DNA of 64,000 nt from Ooceraea biroi. Its lineage: Eukaryota; Arthropoda; Insecta; Hymenoptera; Formicidae. The stretch's first letter is position 1, and each line of letters opens with the position of its first letter. This document shows, piece after piece, positions 25,301 to 36,300 of this stretch. A program made the translations under genes and the position numbers. The notes under the pieces are model-generated. The model was given only the letters and a program-made list of their open reading frames with translations. It searched no databases and was not told where the DNA came from. The stretch lies in assembly GCF_003672135.1 (NCBI RefSeq), contig NC_039509.1, positions 1,116,001-1,180,000 of the forward strand, in the 5' to 3' direction.

Positions 25301-27408
25301 CAATTAAGAGTTATTTTTACATTATTTACTCATATCATTGAAAATTCATAAAGAGTTTTGTCAAATCAAAACTTAAGAGTCATTAATAACCGAAAATTAA
25401 TAGTCTTAAATATATATTTTTTTAATATTCCGTGACAAATATTAGTGCAATCTTTAATCAATCCACCCCAAAAGATGTAATTGATTAAATTTATGTCTTG
25501 CGTAACAGGTTATTATCGCGTCAAATATGAAAGATGGAATTGGAATTTAATTGCAAATTATCTAAATTCTGAAAAATACATATTCATACATGTCCTCAAT
25601 CGTGCTAAACTCATTGATGACGCATACTACTTTATGATGACGCATCAGCTTGATTATCATATTTTCATAAAACTCACGAGTTATTTATCACAGGAGACAG
25701 ATTATACAGCATGGTACCCAATGTTCAAGATTTTTGAATATTTGTCGAAATTCTTACCATTTTCAGAAAATCATCGTTTCAAGGTAAATAATCAATTATA
25801 TTACTAAAATTATCATGTCAGTACATATGATAGCAAAGAAAATAAAGTACATATGTAAGTGTAGTTAACAACATACTGCAGTTTATTACTGCAGATGAAT
25901 TAGTGATAAAAAATAAAGAGTAAAAATGTTCTATATAGCTGTATATTTTTAATGTTGTACGTCGCAAATAAGAATAAAAAATATTGTGTGAGGTAATATT
26001 GCTAATCAGATAAAAAAATATGTAGTAAAGATATACTATATATATACATTAATGATTTTATATAGACACACATGAGAACAATCTTGGACAGTCTCTTTTT
26101 AAAGATTAAACTTCTTGAACATCCTTACGGTAGCAATTCTATTAACATTTTAAGACACGAGGCTTCAAAATGGGCATGTGTGTTAGATAACGCATACTGT
26201 AAAAGAGCAGCACATATTAAATTGCAATTGCATCTCGAGAATCCCGAAAAGCATAAGTAATAATCATCTTTTATATATTTTTTATCTTGCATGCAAAATA
26301 TTTGATAAACTATTTAATAAAATTTACCGGTAGCAAAAACATACTAAAGAAATCAACAATCTTGTGACAATATCGTGGCATTGTAATTTTAGATTGAATC
26401 CAATTTTTGATAAAATCTATTATATATCCGACGACGATTCTTATTGTCGATGTTTGGTAAAATCGCGATAAATTTTGCTTTCTCTCTAGTCAGAGCAATA
26501 AGCTAAGTTTATATAATATAATAAATTTAAATTTTGCATTTTTCATAGACTTTCGCCGAGTTTGAAAGAATGGACATACTGCAACGGTTTACCTGTAGAA
26601 GATTCAGTAACACAAATGAAAATGTGGACACATTTGATACAGACAACAAATTCACATAGAATCATATATAAATATCTTACTTGCAATACAAAATTCGATA
26701 ATATTCATATGTTTTTAAAATTCATATTGAACGATTATACAATGAAATATAATGAACGTATTAATGCTTTTTATTCAGCTATAGCAAGATATGCACACGA
26801 CTACATGCGCATTATATTAAAAGATTTTGAGCGCTACAAGTAATAAATTTATCTTTATAAATGTTTTCATCAGATATTAAAAGCAAAAGAATAAAAATTT
26901 TTATTTAATTTTTTAATTAAAATTAACATGTAATTCTCTTTTTAATAGCATTCATAAGACTGAGAAGGACAAGGCTAAAACTTTAAATATCATTATTAAT
27001 CACGTGTATGCAGGGCGTAAACTTCGTAAGGTACGTTTCATAATCTCAATTTTCTAATGTGTTATTACTCACTTTATTATTAATTTATGTATTTTTATAT
27101 CTCACATATTTAATAATTCTATATCATTATCGACATATTATTTATTATTATTCTTATTCTACGTAGCCTAAAAAATGAATTTTCCAAATATGTTACAAGA
27201 ATATATTGTAAAAATGTTAATATAACTGTTTTAGATAGCAATGTATGTAGTAACGAAATTTCATGTAGATAATATAAAACGAGATATTTTTCATATACTA
27301 GAAGTACGCAAAAACATTATTAATAAACATGTAAAAACAATTTCACAACTGTTCCATATTAAACCGACATTTTCGGATAAAATCGACATGCAGGTAATTA
27401 AAACATAG
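22369..27408 (+). CDS. Unit A: M1 aminopeptidase-N-like protein lacking the zinc site
   Basis: Eleven exons: 22369-22838, 23002-23454, 23673-23844, 23927-24095, 24372-24453, 24699-25072, 25509-25783, 26066-26256, 26549-26839, 26949-27030 and 27235-27408 (TAG). All phases agree and the sum is 911 codons. A signal peptide (about 1-20) precedes the N-terminal beta domain. The family segment with PCWDEP is kept, as are the WLNEA segment and the W-I-V-V-N-I-Q-Q-T-G-Y-Y-R-V block before the C-terminal domain. The HEXXH site reads R333-T-I-A-N337, so both histidines and the glutamate are gone; only the third ligand E356 remains. GAMEN reads DSIGN. No membrane or GPI-type hydrophobic tail is visible. 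The protein is therefore probably a secreted non-peptidase, with unknown ligand. The last exon may instead splice from 27393 into unit B. Confidence 0.85.
23746..23760 (+). other. Degenerate HEXXH site of unit A (R-T-I-A-N)
   Basis: These five codons sit where M1 peptidases have HEXXH. The next conserved segment has its glutamate at 23815-23817, exactly 19 residues after the second lost histidine, which confirms the alignment. Both zinc histidines and the general base are replaced. Confidence 0.9.
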
Positions 27409-27678
27409 CTATTCGTACCTACATATAAATATTACAGTTAATTAAACTGGATTAATAGTACTAGGATAATGGGCGTATATGTACAAAAATAAAATATTTA
27501 TTATTTTTCTTTAAAAAGGCTATAGGTACATTGCCTTCTTACTTTAAAGAAAGCACAGCATTTTTAATTTAGTCTGCTATATTCATATCAATATCATCAT
27601 TAAAGCATAATGAAAATACATTAAGTTGTATTTTAATTGTGTTTATCTTCATCATGTAAAAAAAATACTTGCATGCAG
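27409..27678 (+). other. Short spacer, or intron, between aminopeptidase units A and B
   Basis: It can be read in two ways. If unit A ends at its TAG, this is its 3' flank, with an AATAAA at 27488-27493. If the CAG/GTAATT junction at 27393/27394 is used as a donor, it is an intron closing with TGCATGCAG at 27678, joining A and B in phase 0. I find no copy of the TATA/Inr promoter seen before A and C, and no signal-peptide exon. Confidence 0.5.
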
Positions 27679-30600
27679 GTATCCAAATACGAAAGTCCAA
27701 AAACGATGTCCAACGATGTAACACCATTACACTATGACATCGAAGTGAAGATACTGAATCATTCTTCTGAAGATACTATTACTATCATAGGCAACTATAC
27801 AATTAAGATTATGATTCACCGTGAAACAGAAAAGATAATAATGCACTTGTCGAATTATAAGGTTACAATAACGACACATGGGATATCGTTAATTTGTGAG
27901 ACTAATAAATCAATCGAATATGTTTTTTCATACGCTCTTCTTTACAATGGTTTCTTAGTTGTACAATTTACAACTGTATTATCTCCTGGAAATTATACTT
28001 TGCACATTACAAAACTTAGAAAGGTTGTAAGCGAAACCGAAGGAAGTTTCTTCAAAAGATTGTACCACGATAAACACGGACACATGGTGTAAGTGATTCT
28101 TAAAAGGTTTTAAACTATTATTAAGTACATAACATTTTATGCTCTTCATTATTAACAACGTGTAGAATTGTCACATGATAAATTTTTATAATCACAATCT
28201 TTATCTAAAATAATGCTTTTGAAATTGATAGATGGTTGAGTGCAACACGTTTCAAGCCGATCGGTGCTTCACATATATTTCCATGTTGGAACGACCCAGC
28301 ATTTAGGACTACGTTCACCATTTCTTTCCATCACCATCGAACGTATACGGTTTTATCGAATATGCGTAGACAAAGAATTGTGGAGTCACATAAAGATTCA
28401 CATGATCATCACGTAGTCGTATCACACTTTTTGCCAACTCCTCCAATTTCTGTCAATTCTCTCGTGATGGTTATAGTGCACAAGTCTGATTATCGTCGAA
28501 ATAACATTGAAAGAAAGAATATATGGTGTAAATCGCATTTAGTACCATATGCAGAATACATAAATGATGTTGCTAATAGAGTAAACACATATTTCGAATA
28601 TTTAACAGAAACATATTCCAAAAATTGATCACGTCATAGTCAGGGGTATTCAAGAGGACGTTATTGGAACTTTCGGACTCATTATTTATAAGTAATATAC
28701 TTGGAACACAACTATTATGTTATTAAAGATCCGCATATATTTAACGCATAGTTTTACCGTAGTTAACATAAGTCGATTTAATATAAGTTCGCGTTCTATT
28801 TAATTATATAATATAAATCACAAAAATAACTATTAAATTATTTTTTAAAGAGATGTTAATTAAATTTTTTGTTATTTAGTGAAGCAGCTATTATCTATGA
28901 TAAAGAATTTCATACTGTTGGGCGTAAAATACAGTTAATTCCTTTAATAGCACGTGCAGTGGCACGTCAGTGGTTCGGTGATGTGATCAGTCCATCTTCG
29001 TGGTCTCATTTATGGGTGAATGATGGTCTAGCAGGATTCTTCGCAATTCAAGCCATCACTGAGGTTAATATATTTAATACTAAATTTGTTTAAGGCAAGA
29101 AATTAATTATTTAGTTTATTGATGTTCTGACTCTAACATATGTTGATATATGAATTTTCTAAACAAACTGTCTGCAAAATTTTCTCTTTTACTATTGTCA
29201 GCAGTAGCAATAACACGTGTATTGCCAATGAGAATGTCTCTTATCATGTAATATTGTTTATTCATCAAAGGGATTTTATTTGTAGTTTTCTCCAAAAGGG
29301 AAGATGAACAAATTATTTGCAATGTTGATTCAGCATGAATCTCTCCATTTAGATACTAATGGCTGTATGCAACATCTTGCAATACACACTAAACAGGAAT
29401 ATGAAGTTAAATCTTTTATGTCTTTTCCTATTTACGTCAAAGGTAAAATTAAACATATAAAATTATCATTATAAAATTAATAAATTTCCAAACATTAATT
29501 TTTAAAAGAGAATGAACAATATTACTTGTAAATGATTATTATTAATTCTAAAAATACGTTTTATTTTTAAAATAAGTATCTCTTTATAAATTCATTGACA
29601 TTCCCAAATGTACATAATAATTTTGTCTTAACTAAACATTGACATTTAGTAACCCAAATATTAAAATTTTTGCAGCGCCTGCCATAATACGCATGTTGCA
29701 ATACATTAGTAGCAAAGATATATATCAATTTATAAAAATAATCCGGGAATACTTTAAAGTGCAGTAAGTAAAATATTATAATAAAATAACTATGCATTAT
29801 ATAAGATATAATACTACAAAGTATTACACAATTAAAAAGGCTTTTTTAGTTTTTGCGAAAACCGCATAAAAAGACAATATGAATCGTAATAAAATATTTA
29901 CTAATACTACAATTATATATATTAATTAAGTATATTCAAACCATCAATGATAATAAATTTTACGATTTTAGTCAGCTTCAGACAGTGACAGCCAACGATT
30001 TATGGGCAATTATAGATAAAGATAATTCTAGTAAACTTCGTGATCACACTAATCCTACATATAACATCCCCAACTTAAAAAAACTAATGCATACCTGGAT
30101 AAAAGAGATGCATTATCCTGTACTAAAAGTGATACGAAATTATCATAATAACATGGTGATGATGTTGCAAGAAAACCACAACATACTAGACAGAAATCAA
30201 TGGTGGATACCCGTAACTTATACCACGCAAACAGAACTTGAGTTTACTGATATTTTGCCGAAACTATGGCTACAACCAGGTGTTCAAAATTTAATCATTG
30301 AGGAAACTGTACAAAAGAATGAATGGATTATAGCCAATTTACAACAAGCTGGTGAATATTGAACGCCAAATTTATAATAATGTTTTTATACTTATCTTAA
30401 TAATTAAAGTATTATATATCTTACTTAATTTTCGATATATTATTAAAAAAACATAAAGAATACAAATGCTAGAAAATATTTCTTGATAAGATCGCACATA
30501 CACATTCACAAACGTAATAAATTCTTACTTGGCTATATATTATGCAGGATACTATCGCGTCAATTACGATCCCACAAATTGGCGATTAATCATCGATTAT

Positions 30601-32061
30601 CTAAATCATGAGGATTATTGGAAAATAGATGTCCTTAATCGTGCTCAAATCATTGATAATGCATATCACCTTATGACGATACAGCAACTTGATTATGACA
30701 TATTCTTAAATCTCACGAATTACTTATCACAAGAGATGGATTATGTAGCATGGTATCCTATGTTGAAAATTCTTGAATATCTATCGCCTTTCTTACCACT
30801 TGAAGAAAGTACACCTTTAAAGGTAAGCAATCAAAAATCGATACAAATAATGTGACTAAATATATCAGTATTTCATAAGAGTCATTACACTCTCTTCATA
30901 AATAACAGCTAAATTTACATAAAATCTATGTAATATTGAAAATATTTAGGATCACATGTTGAAGATTCTAAACAAGATTCTTGCGAACATAAAATATGAA
31001 GAACTTGAGGATGAAGACTATTTTACCATATGTTTAAGGCAAGAACTTGCAAAATGGGCATGTATTCTTGATGATCCTTATTATAAACAATTAGCTAACA
31101 CTAGATTAACACAACATCTCGAAGATCCTGTGCAGAACAAGTGAGTGTTATATTCAATCTTTTTTTATAATCTACTTTCTTCTTGATATGATATTCTATG
31201 AATTATTTAATCAGGAACTAATCTTATTTCTGTTATTTTCCATATATTACAGATTATTATCTGGTTGGAAGGAATGGACATACTGCAATGGACTAAACAT
31301 AGCGAGCAAAATTACTTGGCTGAAATTTTGGAACGCATACACGAAATTGTCTAATAATAGAATGTTACATATAATTTCATGTTCAGGAGGCTTTGCAAAT
31401 CCCAATTTACAATTAAATACAAAAGCATTAAAACATGTAACAAAGTCATTCCGACTACATGAATGTATTAATCTTTTTTATTTCGTTATTACGATGAATG
31501 AAAAAGATTTGGACAGTACCTTAGCAAATCTTGGGAATCACATGTAATGGCATTTTTCTTCATTAATATACATTATTTAAAAACATGAAACTTTAATATC
31601 TCATTATAATGAAATCGTCGTTTTATTTTTACAGAGTTTATTGCAAAAATACGTCTGACGATATAATTAAAGTCATAACTGTTATCATCAATCATTTATA
31701 CTTCGAGTATCAACTTTTGAAGGTACGTTTCTTTCCTGGATTCTATTTTACATTATACAATTTCCATTATTAAAATTGTTTGTATATTATTGTAAATTAT
31801 TATATATTATATAACAATGCGGTAATCTATCATATTTGTATTAAAATTGAAAATTATTTCATAAGAAAAGCTTACGTTGCAAGAAATTATAAATTATTCA
31901 AGAAATGTTAAAATAATTTGTTTTAGGTACTGAATTTTGTGAACTGCAATGTAAATGCAAAGCGACATATTGCACATATAAAGCACACAATACTTACACG
32001 TGAATATTATATCAAGATTCACAAGATGACGTTTTTGAAGATTATTAAGAACTGGATTTGA
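27679..32061 (+). CDS. Unit B: M1 aminopeptidase-like unit, frameshifted, without zinc site or signal peptide
   Basis: Eleven exons parallel those of unit A: 27679-28088, 28232-28691, 28880-29063, 29286-29442, 29676-29763, 29972-30351, 30548-30822, 30950-31140, 31253-31543, 31635-31722 and 31927-32061 (TGA). They are about 886 codons if one surplus base is ignored. That base lies in a run of five A at 28620-28624, after which the frame meets TGA at 28626-28628; homology continues in the +1 frame. PCWNDP replaces PCWDEP, HEXXH reads R-A-V-A-R (28953-28967), the third ligand is Asp (29022-29024), and GAMEN reads DVIGT. There is no own start Met with signal peptide. It may be the second half of a fused A-B product, a recent pseudogene, or an intact gene carrying a sequencing error. 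The remaining splice sites and frames are intact. Confidence 0.75.
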
Positions 32062-33192
32062 ATTAAAAATTAATTCAGTCAATGGAAAATTAATCTGCCA
32101 TATTTATGTGCATACAACTGCATTACGAATAACTTTTTATATTAATATTAATTTTTAATTATTTGTTATGAATTTTGTTATAGTTATATCGTTTCTTATT
32201 CTTGTTTTCATTAATTTTAAAGTTGTTTTACATGTACCTATAAAATAGTTTTATTTAAATTCTGTTACATTTCTGTTACATGTTTTTATTATGTTATTAC
32301 ATAATGTTTTATATAATAGCAAGATAAACTATTGCACGATCGTAATATTACGTAAATTATTTCTCCAATCTTTGTTTTATAATAAACTTTATTAAGCGTT
32401 ACTTAATGCATTATAATAATTTTTAAACATTATGAAAATCAAAAATGTTGAACTTATAATATTCAATATTAAAGTTATTAGCTAGCAACATTCTATTGAA
32501 TTCTACTAAATAATTCTACTATAAATTTGTAAAACCTTATATTCTCATTTACTATTTAGCTTTTAAAACCGTTCCGAATATCCTTTATTTTTTAACTTAC
32601 TTCCTGCTCGAATTACAAGAAAAGACAAGATTTCTCTACGTAATATCGTTAACTAAATCTACATCAATGAAAGAGTATGGAAGATGAAAAGTCTTTTGTA
32701 TCGAATATTCTAATATCTTTGCTAAATAGAAGATGTTCGGTAATGAAAGTACCAACGCTCGTAATATTTATTGATAGAGCGAATTGAGATAAGTAAGAAA
32801 GTCAGTTTCCATACATCACGTAAAATTTTTGCGATGCGACAAGGAGGTAAGAACAATGCATTGTTAACATCCTTTTTTAACATTTTCGAATAGATCAGTA
32901 TTGTGCCTAGAATACTACGCTTCAACACACTCTTATCTCTACAGCAATCTTTTTTAATATCTTAAAATTTTGCGTAGTTGTTTAGAAAATGATACAGGAC
33001 ATTTTTATTTAACTCAAACCGCTATATTATTTCACGAGCGTTGGCATCTTCATTCCTGGACGCCTTAATAAATACTTATAAATTATAATCTAAATTGCGA
33101 TGAGATACGTAACGTTTCTATTTACTTTTATCTGACGAGCAAAATACGTTTGTTTGACAATAGAACCTGTTTACATAACATAACTGCCTTCC
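32062..33192. other. Intergenic region between units B and C
   Basis: AT-rich sequence without coding signal. An AATAAA at 32381-32386 could terminate the unit B transcript. From about 33167 the sequence becomes similar to the region upstream of unit A, showing that the duplication that made A and C included promoter DNA. Confidence 0.6.
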
Positions 33193-33195
33193 TAT

Positions 33196-33232
33196 TATAG
33201 TACAATGTTCGATACTCATATTTCTTCAGTTT
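33196..33232 (+). promoter_or_regulatory. TATA/Inr core promoter of aminopeptidase unit C
   Basis: TATAGTAC begins at 33196 and the A of the initiator TCAGT is at 33228, again 32 bases apart. Flanking sequence from about 33167 matches 22217-22279 before unit A with a few substitutions and a small indel. The predicted leader contains a tiny upstream frame at 33306. Confidence 0.6.
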
Positions 33233-33373
33233 TCATAAGTCTGTCGAGGTAGAGAGAGTGCGATATAATATTATAGTCTTCTGCTGTTAAGAGTTTCCAC
33301 TAATAATGCGCTATATATAATAATAATTGTACTAATAACACAACCTGCAGTGTCCTAACCATATATATCCAGT

Positions 33374-36300
33374 ATGCAAGTAAGTAATAAAAAATATATA
33401 TATATATATATATAATAGAATACACTAAAATATATTTTTGAAGAAATAAAAATATTTATAAAATACAATTTAAGTGATTTTAAGGAATACAATCTTATAC
33501 TCGAAATGTAATATCTTTCTTTTTAAAACAACTGTATAACCCTTTTTAGTAGAACAACATATTTTTATACCTTATACATTTCAATTAATACAAAGACGTG
33601 TTTCGTGACACACATCACGATATTGTATCAAAGCTTAAAATTAAAACTTCTCTATTAAATTAAGTGAACATTTTATGCATTATTCACTCATTTAGTTGTT
33701 CCATTATATAATATTATCACCTTACGAGAAAGAAATAGTTAGATTTCTTAGCATGACATGTCGTTAACTGTTAGAACGTGCAAAATATAAAATCTTACTA
33801 TAATATTTATAATATTATTAAGTATATATAACCTATTTATAAAACTAAAATAGAGAAAATGCGAAAGGCAGAAAGAAAACTCTACTTTAATTGTAAATGC
33901 CTTATTTGTAAGAAAGACGTAACACAGAAGAATATTATTTACAGACGTGTGAAACAATAATAGGCAAGATTCTCTTTGCCCTGTTATTAAGCAGCAATGT
34001 CATATTCATTGCCGCAGAGGAAAATCCTTTCGTGAAATATTCGGATTATGAAGTACTCGAACTTGTTGAAGATACTTTACCTAGAAATGCAGAACCACAA
34101 GTTTATAACATGAATTTAACGCTAAATAGAACGCCAGATGGACTTAGCATCAAGGGTCAATCTATTATTTCATTTCGTATTTATATTCCCATAAACTTCT
34201 TACGTTTCCACTATTTTGGAAATATAACAAAGGCAAGTCTGCAACTGTTCGGAAATAAAGCTGATTCTGAGCGAAACATTGTATCGAACATTTCTTGTAT
34301 CGATGAAATTGCACATACGATTGATCTGTCGCTCGAAAAAATGTTAGAACCTGGGTTCTATTCTCTTTATTTAAAATTTAAAAGTTCTCTGCCAGAAGAA
34401 ATAAGCAGATTTGAAGTTTCAAGCTTCATAGACGAAGATCATGGCACGTGAGTAAGCGTTGATTAAAACTAAGTTCTCATGTTTTACTTCCACATGTACC
34501 AATATCTTATAAATCACTATCGTTATACGTTGTTTATTATTCTGTATAATTCTATATTATTTATTTTTATCTAAATTTTATCTTCCTTTTAAAATTTAGT
34601 GACTGGTTCATGACAACAGCTTTTCCACCGATTGGAGCCCGATTTGTTTTCCCATGTTGGGACGTGTTTGGAATAGCAACCTTTTTCAATATATGCGTAC
34701 AGTTTAATAGAAATTACACGGTTTACTCAAATACGGGGATCTTAAGAATAGTAGCGAGAAACGAAAACAGTTTGACATGCTTTCAACCAACTAACGGAAT
34801 GTTCGTTCATCACTTAGCAATAGCAATTATTCCGAAAGACATATCCTTCCACATTATATCAGATGTAGGTGACCTACGGCACAGAAGAGTAGTAAAGCAA
34901 CAGCTAAAATACATGCGTCGAATTATTAAATCTGTAATACGAATATATTCTTCGTACACAAATTTGAATAATCTCAAGACGGATTTTATCATAATACCAA
35001 ATATTCCAAAGGAAAGCATTGAAAATTGGGGACTCATAGTTTACCGGTAACTTACACAATTTTAATAAATTAATCCATTTTTCAGATATAAAAAATTTAT
35101 GTTATGAGTAATTTTTATATTGGATTATGCTCCTTAGGGTCTCGTCCGGATGGAATCGTGCTCCTGCACGACTACACAGTCATTCCATCTGGACGAGACC
35201 CAGGGCATAATTAGGATCGAACTTCACTTGGTAAGTTCGTTCAATCATACAATTATTATGCAGAACAGTCTTAATAATCGAATATAATTTTTCTATACTC
35301 CTGATTATAACAAAGGTATAAGCCGATCAGAAGCAAAACCGCTGATTTATTCACGCACATGCTTTCGAAATAACATTTGCACAATATACGTGATATAGTT
35401 AATAAATGAATATATAGAACTTTTTTTCTAGCAAAAGGTTTAGATAAATATTTTGTCGTCTTTTAGAGAAGCCGCAGTTATATATGATAAAGATATAGAT
35501 CCTATAACACACAAAATAGAGATAAAGCGCTTAATAGCACGTACATTCGCAAACGCATGGCTTAGTTATGCGATCAAACCATCTTGGTGGTCACAATTAT
35601 GGTTACATGAAGGATTTTCTACTTACTTCGTAACTAAGGTTGTTTTATATTAATTAACTGAACTCTGTTCTCATATATTTAAATTCACTTTGTTGCCTAA
35701 TGTAATTGGTATTTTGATAGACAAAGAAATACTTGTCTAATATTTTTTACTTTTTTTGTTATGTTTAATAAAATAATAATTTAATGTTCAATTAACCATG
35801 TCAATACTTTTGTCTATAGATTATGTCAAAACAGTTGTTTATTGTTCAAACTCGACATGAATCTCTTCATATGGATATCGAGTGGAATATGATGGCTTTA
35901 GAAAGTACATCACTTAAAAATGTATTTTTTTCTCCCTTTCCTCTTTATGTCAAAGGTAATACTGAATCAATAGTATGATGTCATCATTGTTATATGTCGA
36001 AATGTACAAAATGATGAAAAAATGAACAAGTTTAGGACAACTTCTAAGATGCCATTTATTTCAATATTTATTTCTTACAAAAGAGAGAAAGCATATGTAA
36101 AAGTTAATATTAATTCTGCTTCTTATAAAAAAAACTAACTGTGTCTATCTGTGCATTATATTCATATTAACTTATAACCGCTACAATAATTATATACATT
36201 AAATAAGCATACCTATTAAATCATTTATAATGTGAATCATTGCAGCACCCGTTATACTGTACATGTTGGAAAACATAGTTACTTATGACGTATTTAGAGT

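Noticed and set aside
35137..35201. Possible tRNA gene
   Set aside because: The sequence folds as one long hairpin, with no D-arm or T-arm consensus and no cloverleaf.
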